The notes: a model not told the origin generated them from the sequence alone. 64,000 nt of DNA from Chinchilla lanigera (GCF_000276665.1 NW_004955415.1:31857014-31921013); one strand, 5' to 3'; shown: positions 23,041 through 47,135, counted from the first letter of the stretch. Numbers and translations are program-made.

Positions 23041-23335
23041 GGAAATTTTTTTGTACTGGGGATTGAACCCATGGACTTAGCACGAGCTTCATCCCCAGCC
23101 TTTTTTTTTTTTTTCATTTTTTTGAGCTAGACGCCTCGAACTCATGGCCATCTTTCTTTAAGCCTCCAAAGCGCTAGGGTTACAGGCGTGCGCTTCCACA
23201 CCCGGCTCATTTTTTTTTTTACTTTGAGAAAGGTTCTTGCTGAATTGCTCAGGCTGGGTTGAACTTGTGATTCTACTGCCTCAACCTCACAGGGTGCTGG
23301 AATGGCAGGTGTGCCCCCACGGCCTGCCCGTGCTC
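23040..23335 (-). repeat. SINE pile-up (ID-like and B1-type remnants)
   Basis: An antisense ID-like remnant ('gtactggggattgaaccc') is followed by two antisense B1-type pieces separated by T-runs. Confidence 0.65.
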
Positions 23336-23690
23336 CACATACTTTAATTTTCATAGACACCCAGGGAAGGTCGCAGCTACTTCACGGCATTTGAGCCAGG
23401 CTGCCTAATGGCGAGATGAGGGCACTGACCTGCATGGTCAGCTTTCAGGATGTAGCAGGCCCGGTACAGTACTTGCTGAGAGGGGAGCGTTGACAAACAC
23501 AGCCCTCCCACTCTTGGAACTCTCCCTCAGGTCAATGGGAAAAAGGCAAGTAGTATGCAGTGCATGAGGCGAGGCTGCCGCCTTGTGGTGAAAGTGAGTA
23601 ACTACGAGGTCAGTTTCCCAGCCAAGTTGGGTTTTCGAACCTGGGAAGGGGAGGGAGACAGGGAGAATGCCAGACAGAACACACAGACAG

Positions 23691-23774
23691 GGGCTGGGGA
23701 TTTAGCTCAGCGGCGCAAAGTCTTGAGTTCGATTCCTGGTACCGGAAAACAAACAAACAAACAAACAAAAAAAC
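23691..23774 (+). repeat. ID-like SINE with internal deletion and target-site duplication
   Basis: The sense copy starts 'gggctggggatttagctcag' but jumps from the A-box region to 'gtcttgagttcgattcctgg', so the middle of the tRNA-like head is missing. The tail is (AAAC)n. It is flanked by cacacagacag at 23680-23690 and 23775-23785. Confidence 0.9.
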
Positions 23775-23806
23775 CACACAGACAGACTCATTTCTGTCCC
23801 TAATAC

Positions 23807-23812
23807 TTTATT
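23807..23812 (-). terminator. PRDX2: PRDX2 polyadenylation signal
   Basis: AATAAA on the minus strand (tttatt on plus), about 245 bp beyond the PRDX2 stop codon. It defines a short 3' UTR ending near 23790. Confidence 0.8.
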
Positions 23813-24055
23813 GGTCATCTACAGACCTGTGCCAGTGGGATGGGCACCAGGGAAGGGTCACTTGTCGCCCGATCCTAGTGGAGGACGGGAAAACCTTGGC
23901 AAAGTTCTCCAGCCTGTGCCCAGCGGAGTTTGGAGTTTGGAGGGGCAGATCCACCCTTTCTGGATTCATCCTTTCTAGGCCAGCACAGACAGCCAGGCAG
24001 AAGCAGAGGTGGGATCCAAGAACACAAACTCACTCCCCAGCTCCCATCTGCCAGC

Positions 24056-26892
24056 CTAGTTGTGCTTGGAGAAGTATTCCTTGCTGTCATCCACCGTGGG
24101 CTTGATTGTATCGCTGCCGGGCTTCCAGCCAGCGGGACAGACTGGAAAGAGAGGGTGTGTATGTGAGGATCACAGTCACTCAGGACGGAGGCACAACCAG
24201 AGCCTCCATTACAGGGAAAAAGCTGGAGCCGGGCAGGGGAGCACACCTGTAATCCCAGGACTCTGGCAAGGGTAAGGCAGGAGGATCACAAGTTTGAGAC
24301 TAGCCTAGGCAACTCAGCCACTACGTGAGAGCCTGTCTCAAAATTAAAAAGTGCTGGGAAGGCCCTGGGTTCAACCTCCAGTACCCTCCCCACACACACA
24401 CAGGAAAGAAGGCTGGGTGTGGTGGCATATCATCTCAGCATTCAAGGAGGCTGAGACAAGAAGATCTCTACGAGTATGAGGCCAGCCAGAGCCACATAGT
24501 AAGACCCTGTTTCAAGGGAAAAAAAATCGGAAGCAGTGGCCAAAACCCCAGCTATAAGCCCAGCCATAGCATTTTCTGGTTATTTTGAGACAAGGATCTC
24601 ACTACGTGGTCCAGGCTGGCCTCAAACTTGGGACGATCCTCCTGCCTCTTCCTCCTGCCTCTTCCTCCTGCCTCAGCCTCCCACTCAATTATAGTCGAGT
24701 GCTAGGATTACATGCTGGTGCCACCATGCCCCACATTTTCTGATCAACATTTTCCTGTCCTATTTAATTCCTTTCGCTCTCTAGCGCCACCATCCTTCCA
24801 CACTAGGGGTTGCACCCAGGGCCTTCACAGGGAGCTCTTTTAATTGTGTGTGTGTGTCTTTTTGAGACAGTGTCGCCCTATGCAGTTCATGCTGGCCTTG
24901 CGCTCACTTTGTAGCCCAGGCTGGTCTCGAACTTGCAATGATTCTCCTGCCTCAGCCTCCTGAGTGCTGGGATTACAGGCGTGCGCTACCACGCCTGACC
25001 TAATGGACTTTTGCATGCCTATAGTCAGGTTGCCTCCTGCATATGAGAAGGTACTGTGAGCAGGTTAGGGATGTAGTTCAGTGGTGAGTGCTTGCCTAGC
25101 ATATGGCGGGGAGCGGGGCGGGCAAAGTTTCATCCCCAGCACATTAAAAAAAAAAAAACAGGAAGTCTGATTCAATTCCCATTATTCAAGCATGTCTTCT
25201 CAAACACCTTCTATAGCTATCACCTCCCAACCCCATCTCCTCAGTTATTGGGTATTGATCCCAAGGCCTTCACACTGAGCTAGATTCCAAAGGCCCTTTA
25301 TCTTTTATTTTGAGACAGGATCTCAGTAATTTTCTAAATTGCCCAAGCTAGGCTTCAACTTGTGATCCTCCTGCCTCAGCTTCCCAAAGTGCTTTGATTA
25401 CAGGCACGTGGCACCATACCTGTCTGCACTTCCTGGTCTTGTATTAAGGCATTTCCTATAGATAAGGCCCTGAGATGAATGGGGCCTTAACCTCCATTCT
25501 ACACAGATGCTGGGGTGGGTTGTGCATGTCTGCATGATACAGAGGAGCTGAGGACATGGCCATGAGGACGTGGCCATGAGGATGTGCGTGTACATCCTGC
25601 TCACCTTCCCCATGTTCATCTGTGTACTGGAAGGCCTGGACCAGCCGTAGAGCCTCATCCACAGAGCGCCCCACGGGCAAATCGTTCACAGTGATCTGTC
25701 GCAGAATGCCCTTGCCATCGATGATGAAGAGGCCCCTGGAGATACAGCAGATACAGTTTCCAAGTGAGGAGCTGGGAGCTCTCACTTCCAGGGCCAGGGA
25801 AGGGAGCCCCACCGGGAGTCCTGTCACTCTAGGGACAGGGGTTTCCTGAGTTGGGCAGAGGGCCCCCTGTACCTGTAGGCAATACCCTCATCGCTCTTCA
25901 GCACTCCATATTTATCAGACAAGCTTCTGGTCACATCGGCCAGCAGCGGGATGTTCAGGGGTCCCAAGCCTCCCTCCTTACGGGGCGTGTTGATCCTGGG
26001 GATAATAGAGACAGGGTTAGGGCTTTAGGGTGCCTGGCTCAGAGGGGATTTTTCCCCTGTGGGCCTGGGTGTGATAAGGGCTGAAGTTGAGGTGCTGGAG
26101 GCAAGAGATAAAGGAGTTAAAGCAGGAGCCCCACCCACCATGCCCTGCTGGTCTGTGCAGGGCCTGAATCCCATATCTTGGCCACCAGATGGGAACCAGG
26201 GGCTAAAACTCCACCTCTGGCCAAGTGGCTTTCCATGTGCTCCTGGACTCGGTACCATGCAGTGGTCAGAGTCCCCAGCCTCCTAGCTGGGATCCCAGGC
26301 CCAGCCCTTCATTTGCTGAACTAGAGTTTCCACTTCTGTAAATAAGCTGTCTCAGCCTGCCTCGAATAACTAAGGGAGACAAAGCATCTGCAACTTCCCG
26401 TCCCAGTCCAACAACTAGCTGCCGAATTCGAATTACTGTCATCAGCACTGAGGAATGGGGTGTCTTTCTTTCCACTCTTTCAAGGTGGGGAAAGGAGGCC
26501 ACAGAACACGGCCCTGTGGTGTGGGCTCGGCAACGCCACCGCGCCCATACCAAGCCAGGTGGGTGAACTGCGAGTCCACGGAGACCCCCAGCACCTCGCA
26601 GCCCAGCTTTCGGAAGTCCTCAGCGTGCTCGCTGAACGCAATGATCTCCGTGGGGCACACGAAGGTGAAGTCCAGCGGGTAGAAGAAGAGGACCACGTAC
26701 TTCCCTGAGGACAGAAGGAGAGACAGGCGTCAGGCCCGCCCCTCTGCAGCAAAGCGGGCCGACATGCTGGCCCCTTGATGTCACCTCACCTCTAAAGTCC
26801 GAGAGCTTGACCTCTTTGAAGGCGCCGTCCACCACAGCGGTGGCCGTGAAGTCCGGGGCCGGCTTCCCGATGTGCGCGCTGCCGGATGCCAT
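24056..26892 (-). CDS. PRDX2: PRDX2, peroxiredoxin 2
   Basis: A cytosolic typical 2-Cys peroxiredoxin that reduces hydrogen peroxide and alkyl hydroperoxides using thioredoxin. It is very abundant in red cells. Coding exons are 26892-26790, 26704-26551, 25995-25873, 25735-25605 and 24141-24056, with phases consistent. Total 597 nt gives 198 residues, identical to the human length. The peroxidatic cysteine lies in FTFVCPTE (Cys51) and the resolving cysteine in EVCPAGW (Cys172). The GGLG and C-terminal YF motifs that make eukaryotic enzymes sensitive to over-oxidation are both present ([17 protein letters not shown]). A non-coding first exon is likely at about 27395-27333 (donor ag|gtac at 27332), joined to a coding exon that begins at about 26894. 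Confidence 0.98.
24225..24525 (+). repeat. Two sense B1-type SINEs in PRDX2 intron 5
   Basis: Copies at about 24225-24355 and 24408-24525. Both have 'gaggctgagacaaga' or 'ggtaaggcaggaggatcaca' boxes and A-rich tails. Confidence 0.75.
24575..25435 (-). repeat. Antisense SINE cluster in PRDX2 intron 5
   Basis: B1-type copies at about 24575-24735, 24860-25005 and 25305-25430, with an ID-like remnant near 25065-25150 ('gttagggatgtagttcagtg') in sense. One copy has 'cttcctcctgcctcttcctc', a local tandem duplication. Confidence 0.75.
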
Positions 26893-27319
26893 GGCTAGAG
26901 GCCGAGACCCCGCGCTCAGTGCCCGGGGACCCTTTGTCCTAGCTCCCCAAGGTCAAGGGGGATAGGCCCCCTGGGGTTGAGTCCGAGGGGCGGAGCAGCC
27001 GTGTCCCAGCCCCCGCCCGGTCCCTCCTCCCCTGCCCGGGTCTGCAAGGCCGTGCCAGAACCCGCCCCCCTACCCAGGCCGCGGGGACCCCATCAGAGGC
27101 CTGCCTGGGGTCCCCAGCCCTAACCAGAGAGCAAAGGCCCAAGAGGAGGGCGCGAGGCTCGGCGATCGCGCCTCGACTCGCAAGCAAGACTCTGGCCTCG
27201 GTTTCCCCCGCAAGGACAGGCGGGCACCATGGCGGATGGAAAGAACAAAGGAGGCCGGGGGTGAGGTCTGCATAGGCCCAGAACTGCACCGAGCAGGCTC
27301 CCCCGAGTCCGATGCACTC

Positions 27320-30999
<3,680 letters not shown>

Positions 31000-31500
31000 G
31001 CCAGTGAGCCCTGGGCGAGGAGGCGGGGAGGGTGGGGCTGAGCAGGTCTGGAGTCCCCGGGGAGGGTGGGAGCCAGGAAGGGCGAGCGGGTGGGTCTGGG
31101 CTAGGAAGGGAAGGGGAGCTGCGCCTTGAGGCTGGTGGTGGAGCGCAGAGAATCAGGGCACAGAAGCCCCAGTGATAGCCAGGGAGAAGCCAAGAGAGGT
31201 GGTGGAGACCGGTAGGGGTCGCTAGAGAAGGAAGAGATGGGACCCTACGCGAGGGCAGGAGCTTGGTGAGCACCACGAGCTCCAGGCAGAGTTCAGGCTC
31301 GCCACTACTCCAGGGAAGAGGAGAAGGGCAGTGGAGTGGCAGAATCAGCTGGGAGCCAGAGCTCAGCTGAGACAGGCAATAGGGCAGAGGTGGGGACCTG
31401 AACGCTGAATTTCCGGAAAGGAGCCCACGTGGTGGATGGAGACCCCTAACAGGAATCTGTGGGGGTCTGGGATCTCCATTACGGGTAGGGGAGACTTGGC
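31000..31500. other. DNA downstream of THSD8
   Basis: Unique GC-rich sequence just after the THSD8 stop. It may include the THSD8 3' UTR, but there is no clear AATAAA in the first 300 bp. No further gene is visible before the SINEs. Confidence 0.45.
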
Positions 31501-31519
31501 TTAAGCCCTCTGTTTTCTT

Positions 31520-31815
31520 CCTAGTGCTGGGGGTTGAACACAGAATGTTCACACTGAGATACATCCCCAGCCGTTTGTTTGTTTATTGACACACCGTCTC
31601 CCTATATAGTCCAGGCAGGCCTTGAACTCACTCTAAGGTCCAGCCTGGCCTCCAACTGTGTCGATCCTCCTGCCTCAGCCTCTGGAGTGCTGGGATTACA
31701 GGCGTGGGCTACCAGCCTGGCCTTATTTTATTTTGGGACCAGGTCTTGGTTGACTTGCTAAGTTGCCCAGGCTGGGCTGGAGCTTGCCATCCTACTGGCT
31801 CAGTCTCCCAGAATG
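31520..31815 (-). repeat. Antisense ID-like remnant and B1-type SINEs
   Basis: 'gtgctgggggttgaacacag' (ID-like end) is followed by B1-type copies at about 31580-31725 and 31735-31812. Confidence 0.7.
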
Positions 31816-32225
31816 GGAGGGCTTGGGTTGAATGAGAGAGACAGTAGGAGGGAGAGGTCCTGAGTATAGGGAAGATCCGAGTGGGCGACCAAGGAAGAGA
31901 GTTCGGGAACCCCAAGGCAGGAGCCCTGAGCTCACTGGAAGAAAAGAACCCCTAAATGCAGGGGGCAGAGCCCGTGTGCTGAGGGGGAAGGGCCGGGAGT
32001 GCTGGGATCTGAGTGCAAGGTGGGCGGTGGAGACCCATGTTCTGGGAGTGCAGTGATAGTTGACATTCTAGGTCTGAAAGGCGTCTGAGCTCTGCCTCAG
32101 TGTCCTTTAATTTCTCTTTTCTCATTAGCCTCTCCAGGAGGAGCCCTCGAAGCCCCAGGACGGAGTTTTCAAAGAGACCCTGCCCACACAGTACTGCAAA
32201 CTACACTCTCAGCGGAACCCTTATG

Positions 32226-37079
<4,854 letters not shown>

Positions 37080-37121
37080 AAGCCAGCCAGCTACCCTCTG
37101 CCGGCCTCCCCTGCCTCCAGG

Positions 37122-37127
37122 ATTAAA
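37122..37127 (+). terminator. RNASEH2A: RNASEH2A polyadenylation signal
   Basis: ATTAAA 43 bp past the stop codon, followed by T/G-rich DNA. It implies a very short 3' UTR. Confidence 0.75.
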
Positions 37128-37178
37128 GTTGTTTGAGGACAAGCGAGTCCAGGGGCTGTATTTAGGGAACAAGCAGTG

Positions 37179-37208
<30 letters not shown>
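37179..37208. repeat. (TG)n microsatellite
   Basis: A run of GT followed by alternating CG/TG (gcgcgtgcgcacgcgc), just past the RNASEH2A 3' end. A stretch of alternating purine-pyrimidine that could adopt Z-DNA. Confidence 0.9.
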
Positions 37209-37211
<3 letters not shown>

Positions 37212-37299
37212 TGCGCACGCGCTCACCAGGGGAATGCAGCTGCTGCTTTTTGGAACCTAAACAGAATGGGTCTGTGTGATTGACCATTTGATTTTGCAG

Positions 37300-38290
37300 G
37301 GGGAGGCAGTGTTGTTGAGACAGGGTCTCACTATGTAGTTCAGGGTGGTCTTGAACTCAGGACCATCCTCCTGCCCCAGCCTTCTGGGTGGTGGGATGGC
37401 AAGCGTGCACTACCATACCCAGTGTCAATGTTATGTCTTGACTCCCTGCCCAGTGCTCCTTCCCACTCCTGGTTCCAGCACCTGATTCTCCTTTGGGCAA
37501 GCTACCCCTCCCCCATCCTCAACCCCCCTGTGAGCCCTCAGGCGCCATCATAACCTGGATCCAGCCGGCCAGGACAGTGTTCCCTGGGCACCGTGATTGG
37601 TTTGGTGATGAGCTAATGGACCGATGGCAGCCAGGCCTGGAAACTGGCCAGTGCTTCTCCTAACCAGGCCATGTCATGACCCCTGGATCATGGAGGCGCT
37701 GGTCCATGTTTGCCGCTATGAGGAGCTCTTGTCCAGAGTGTAGTAGAAAAAAAGACTGAAAAAACAGAGAGAGAGTGTGTGTGTATGGTACTAGGGGTTG
37801 AACCTAGGGGAAACTGAGGTTCTCCTAGCATTTTTTATTTTGATACAGAGTGTCACTACATTTGCCAGGCTGGGATCTAACTTGAGAACTTCCTGCCACA
37901 GCCTCCCAGAGTGCTGGGATTACAGGCATGTGCCACCACACCCAGTGACACGTAGATTTCTAACATCGCTTAAACCCTTAGATTCAGCCTTTCCTGAAGC
38001 TTCCTTGTTTCAGCTGAAAGGCACTTGTAGCTGAGTGGGTTTCACAGCTGAATAAAGCCTGAGCAGTCCTCCAGGGGGACTTGAAATGCTGACTTGCTGT
38101 CCCGCCCTCTCTGAGGACAGGAAAGGTCTCATCTCTCCATCTCCCTGTGACCTGGCACACAGGGATCATTAGCCTTGCTCTGGTGACTAGGCCTAAGTTG
38201 ACACTGCCCCTTCCTTTTATTTTTTTAGACAGGGTCTCCCTATGTAGCTCAGGCCAGCCTCGAACTCACGGCGATCCTCCTGCCTCAGCT
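37300..38290 (-). repeat. Antisense SINEs between RNASEH2A and RTBDN
   Basis: B1-type copies at about 37310-37425, 37835-37950 and 38210-38290. The last is truncated. Unique DNA between them shows no gene. Confidence 0.75.
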
Positions 38291-38438
38291 GCCGGGGCGG
38301 ACCTTCTTCACAAGGGGAGGAAACAGGCTCTCCTAGGGCTCTGGTAGGAGGAGGATTCAGAGTGCTGTGAAGTGAGACCCCTCACTTCCTGGCAGTTCTT
38401 TCCCCAAGGAGCAGCCACACAAGTGCTCTGGCTGGGAC

Positions 38439-38444
38439 TTTATT
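38439..38444 (-). terminator. RTBDN: RTBDN polyadenylation signal
   Basis: AATAAA on the minus strand, 50 bp beyond the RTBDN stop codon (38494-38496). It gives a very short 3' UTR and leaves about 1.3 kb between the tail-to-tail ends of RNASEH2A and RTBDN. Confidence 0.8.
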
Positions 38445-38493
38445 CAGAGGGAGGAGACAGTGGTCGAGTTTGGGTCGCTTCCAGAGGGGTCTG

Positions 38494-42310
<3,817 letters not shown>

Positions 42311-43022
42311 TCAGATCACACCCACAGGTGGCACCGGGGATGGGTCCCCAGTGAGCCCTTCACTTCCAGGGCCTGGGGTGATCAGGGCTGCTTTGACCCC
42401 AGTGCCATCCTAACAGATCCACGGCCCTCTCACCCCTTCAGGACCAGATGCCACCGCCAGCTGGAGACACCGTACAACAGGTCTCCTCCACCCTGCAGTC
42501 CTCAGCCTCTCCCGCTGTCTTCAGGGCCAAGAGGGCCATCCCAGCTCTTCCAATCCCCCTCCTGAGCTGTAATTCCTCCCTCACTTTGTCCAGCCTCCTC
42601 CCTCCTTCTTGCCAGCCTGTCTCACGGTCACCTTCTCCCAGCTTACAATCGGCTTAGGAACTGCCAGCAGCACTGTGCAAGCTTGGGACCCAGCTTGGCT
42701 GTACCAGAGCCAGGATCCTGGTGGGGTCCAGAAGCTCGGGCAGGGGAGGCTTCCTGTGTGTGGAACCGAGCCGAGCCCCTTCCCGCCTCCCGGGCCCAGC
42801 CCCTCACCTGTGAGCCGGACTGGAGTCTAGTGGCTGCCGGGACCGCTCAGGAGGCCGGGGCACTGTGGCAGCAGAAAGGGGTGTGGATTGAGATGTGGGT
42901 GGGACTTCCCATAGCCCCGCCCCTGGCCCGCCTACAAAAGCCGATGGATTTGGGGCTTGTGTGTATACCTATGTGCTAGCCCTTATATTGAGCTTTTATC
43001 TTAAACTCTGTATCTGTGTTTG

Positions 43023-43025
<3 letters not shown>

Positions 43026-43058
<33 letters not shown>
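43026..43058. repeat. (TG)n microsatellite
   Basis: An uninterrupted GT run of about 16 units upstream of RTBDN. Confidence 0.9.
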
Positions 43059-43062
<4 letters not shown>

Positions 43063-43139
43063 TCAGAATCTCAGTATGTGTCCTGGTCCAAGTGTGTGCA
43101 GTTGAGAATATGTATCAAAATAAACCTGAGGGAGTCAGG

Positions 43140-43280
43140 AGAGGTGGCACACTCTTATAATCCCAGCACTTAAGAGGCTGAGGCAGGAAGATTGCCACAA
43201 ATTCAAGACCAGCCTGGGCTACATAGCAAGTTCAAGGCCAGCCTGGATTACATAGCCAGGCCTTGTCTCAAAAAAACACA
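43140..43280 (+). repeat. B1-type SINE
   Basis: Sense copy 'gagaggtggcacactcttat' with the double 'aagaccagcctgggctacat' / 'aaggccagcctggattacat' boxes. Confidence 0.85.
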
Positions 43281-43864
43281 AAATAATGATGACCTGGGAG
43301 GGAGGGCCCAGGGTAGGTATGCTTTTGAAGATGCTGTGGGTAACTCAGTAGAGTTGATCATGAGTTAACAAGGGAACACTGTCATGCGTGTTGTGTGTCT
43401 GTCTGAAGCATGTGCTCGTGTATGTTGCTGGGTCCCTCTGCAGCATCTGTGAATGTGTCTTTGTGAACATTCCTTAAGCTCACCCATCCATTCACCCAAC
43501 ACCTCCTGAGCACCCTGTGTGCCCTGGGAGGTGGTAGTGAACATGACACGACACTCTCCACTGACATGCTGGTGGCAGAGTTGGCGGGGGAACACAGCAC
43601 TGCTGGGTTGTGTTGGGAGCACAATGTCTGTGTTGGGTAAGGATTTTTGTGTGACTGGGCACTCTTTGATGTAGGAATTCAGTGACTGAAGATCTGTCGA
43701 CTGAGCATCCATGTGTTACTGATTTGATAAGTGTGTATATCTGTGTTACCTAGTGTGTACTTGTATGTTCTCAAAGTGTGGGTTTGTGTGTGTGTTTATG
43801 TATGTTTGTGTGTGGGTCTGTGTTTCTAGAGTATTTTTGATGTGTGTGTATTTTCAGAATTTGT

Positions 43865-45110
43865 ATGGCTGGCTAGTGTGGTGGCACATGCCTCTAATCC
43901 CAACACTCAAGAGGCTGAGGCAGGAGGATCGCTGCAAGTTTGAGACCAGCCGGGGCTCCAAAGTGAGCTCAAGGCTGGCCTGAACTTCACAGTGAGACCC
44001 TGTGTCAAAAAGACAAAAAACAAAACAAAACACTCAGGAGGCTGAGGCAGAAGGATGACTGAGAGTTCAAGACCAGCCTGATTTACATAGTGAGCTCAAG
44101 GGCAGCAATATCCTGTCTCAAACAAACAAAAAAACAAGGTAGAAGAATATATAGGTCTATGTGGTACATGCATGCGGAGAACATGTGTGTTTTCGTATAC
44201 TTGCATTTCCTAAGTATGTGTTCCTAAGTGTGTGTATGTGTTTGAAGAAGGTATTTAAGCATGTCTGCATTTGTTGAGCGTATGCTTGCAAAGTGTGAGC
44301 ACACATATGCGTGTTTGCTGAACATGTGTATTTGTGTTCATATTCATGCCTGTGTGCACAATGTGTGTGCCTGTTTCTGCAGGGTGTACATATATGTTTT
44401 TGTGAACAGTGTACACCACCACAAGTTATCTCATCTCCATCTCTCTTTTTTTTTTTTTTTGTCTTTTTGAGACAGTCTCACTATGCAGTTCAGGCTGGAC
44501 TTGGGCGTACTTTGTAGCCCAGGCTGGTCCCAGACTCACAACTCCTGCCTCGGCCTCCTGAATGCTGGGATTACAGTCATGCACCACCATGCCCGGCCTC
44601 ATCTCCATCTCAAAGTGAGGCAGGATTTCTGTCTGTCTCTCTTTTTTGTCTGGTGTTTTTTGTTTTTGTTTTGTTTTGTTTTTAGAAAAGGTTTTGCCGT
44701 GTAGTCCAGCTGGCCATCAAATTCAGTGGGATCTTCCTGCCTCAGACTCCCAAGTGCTGGGATTACAGGTGTGTGCCGCCATGCCTAGTTCGTTTTTTAT
44801 AGGGTTGGTTGTTTTTTTTTTTTGTTTTGTTTTTTTGTTTTTGTCTTTTTGACACAGGATCTCACTATGCAGTTCAGGCTGGCCTTGAGCTCACTTATGT
44901 AGCCCAGGCTGGTCTCGAATTCGCAACGATCCTCTTGCTTCAGCTTCCTGAGTGCTGGGATTACAGGCATGCGCCACCACGCCTGGCTTTATAGTTTTTT
45001 TGAGACAGGTCCTCGCTATGTAGTTCAGACTGGAATTGAACTCAAGGTGATCCTCCTGCCTCAGCCTCCTCAGTGTTTGAATTACTGGCAGGTGCCACCC
45101 TGCTCGTCTC
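43865..45110. repeat. SINE cluster upstream of RTBDN
   Basis: Sense B1-type at 43870-44020 and 44030-44130. Antisense copies at 44458-44602, 44690-44790, 44845-44992 and 45000-45105. TG-rich unique DNA lies between 44150 and 44440. No gene. Confidence 0.8.
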
Positions 45111-45119
45111 TGTTTTTTC

Positions 45120-45190
45120 TTTGCTGTACTTCCAGAATCTAAAGCACTGTACTGCACATAGTAGGTGCTCAATAAGTGTTGAGTAAAGGA
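45120..45190 (+). repeat. MIR or L2 3' remnant
   Basis: 'gcacatagtaggtgctcaat' is the conserved tail text of these ancient families. Confidence 0.6.
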
Positions 45191-45402
45191 GTAAGTCAGT
45201 ACACACTATTTCTGAGTCTCCTGTGGACACCTAGAAATGTTCTGGGGCTTCGGCCAACATACCTACAGGACCCAGCCTTCCTTTGGTCCATCTTGCACTG
45301 GGTACTTGCAGGACAGAGTTCCTTTGTCCCTGGGCTATGTCTCCTGCCAAAGTCCACATCCTTCCCTCCCCCTGTACTCTGTCTCCGAGCCTGAGCTGGC
45401 CT

Positions 45403-45423
45403 TTCAGCACCGCGGACAGGAGT
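45403..45423 (+). promoter_or_regulatory. RE1/NRSE (REST-binding) site
   Basis: TTCAGCACCGCGGACAG is the RE1 core with one change from the usual TTCAGCACCACGGACAG. Only the last four positions of the 21-base element drift further. It lies 5.3 kb upstream of the MAST1 start codon. MAST1 is neuron-enriched, which fits REST silencing outside the nervous system. Confidence 0.7.
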
Positions 45424-45969
45424 GCGCAAGGCTAGGACCACGGAGAGCTCCCGCAGCCGCCTCGGCGCTGGGAGTCAAGGCTTTGGGCGGAGATAAACGC
45501 GCAGGGAAAGACGACCCAAAAGTGCCATAAGAGGCACAGACCCAGCATAAGCGAGGCCGCAGAGACGGGCAGGATCGTAGGAACCTCCCGGACCAATTCA
45601 GACCCCGCTGTGGCCTGGGTGGTCGGCAGGGGTCGCTCTCTCCGGGTGACCGCACCCTTCAGCCCCAGGGCCAGCTCCTGGATGCACCGGGGGGAAGCCC
45701 GTCCCGCCCAGTCCCCAGGCGGCAGCGCTTGCTGCCCGCAGGGCCCCGGAGCCCCCTCCCCAACTCCGAAAAGCATGATTGGCTTGGGCTCAGCTGTGTG
45801 CACACGGGGTGAGCTTGAAAATCGCTCCAGCCTCCTCACCCCACTAACTACCAGCTAATCGCTCTGTTATAGTCCGACTTGGCCTGGCTCTTTAATCCTA
45901 AACGCGAGGGAGGAGTCGCTGAAGGGGTTACAGGTCGGGGGTGTGTGTGCATAAAAATGTTTTTCTTTT

Positions 45970-46720
45970 TTGATTTTTAAAATTTTTTTATTAGTGCATA
46001 TTTGCAGAACATACTGATCACATTCCTGGGGGGAGCTGGTGCGCGTACACATCTTAATTCTCTCTCTTCCCCTTCCCTCCCCTCGCTGCGCCGTCAATGT
46101 CTTTCTGAGGGGCATTTCCCGAGGGATCCCCCTCCATAAGGACGTCCCTCCTGGGACTCCAGGGTCGTTTCCCACAATGTGGCCTGTGGGGTCTCTCCTT
46201 AGGGACCCTCTCCCAGGTCCCACATGATGTCACCCATGGATATTTCCCTGAGGAAATGCCTCTGGGTGTGCAGGGCGGGGTGGCTTGGAGATGAAACCAG
46301 CCCTCTCAGACACCATCTGTCAGGAGTGATTTTGAGGGTGGGAAACAGTTCTTTTTATTAACATTTTTATTTTTATTACTACACGTTTGCAGTACATACT
46401 AATTACATTCATCGTGGGGAGCTGGTGGATGTGCATAGCGCATCTTAATTCTTCTTCCGTCGCCTTCCGGAGGGGGCGGCTCTGGATTGGAGAGGGCATC
46501 GGTGGAGAAACTCCGTCTCCAGAGGAGGGTCTCCCTGCAGGGTCTCTAGGAGTCCCCGGGGGGACTATCTTTCAGTGAGTGTCTTCCTTAGCGAGCACTT
46601 GGCTTGGGGTCTACCCATGGGAATGAATGTCTCTCTCCGAAGGGTCTCTGGGTTCCACGGCTCCCTTGGGGGCACCTGGAGGCTCCACCCCCTCTGCCCT
46701 CCAGTCTCCCCCAGCGCGGG
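45970..46720. repeat. Diverged direct duplication
   Basis: Two copies, near 45970-46250 and 46360-46710, share the order: T-rich start, 'ttgcag.acatact', 'ggggagctggtg', 'catcttaattct', then loosely periodic 'gggtctct...tccc' text. Family unknown. Confidence 0.55.
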
Positions 46721-46790
46721 CGGCGGTGGCCGAGGCCAGGCTGGGCGCCCAGACGCAGTGACGGCGCCGGGCCCGCCCCGCTTCGCTCCG

Positions 46791-47135
46791 NNNNNNNNNN
46801 NNNNNNNNNNNNNNNNNNNNNNNNNNNNNNNNNNNNNNNNNNNNNNNNNNNNNNNNNNNNNNNNNNNNNNNNNNNNNNNNNNNNNNNNNNNNNNNNNNNN
46901 NNNNNNNNNNNNNNNNNNNNNNNNNNNNNNNNNNNNNNNNNNNNNNNNNNNNNNNNNNNNNNNNNNNNNNNNNNNNNNNNNNNNNNNNNNNNNNNNNNNN
47001 NNNNNNNNNNNNNNNNNNNNNNNNNNNNNNNNNNNNNNNNNNNNNNNNNNNNNNNNNNNNNNNNNNNNNNNNNNNNNNNNNNNNNNNNNNNNNNNNNNNN
47101 NNNNNNNNNNNNNNNNNNNNNNNNNNNNNNNNNNN
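46791..47135. other. Assembly gap (345 N)
   Basis: A run of N in GC-rich DNA. Its flanks (gccccgcttcgctccg and gccgtggccgtgctag) suggest the missing part is also CpG-dense. Confidence 0.99.
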
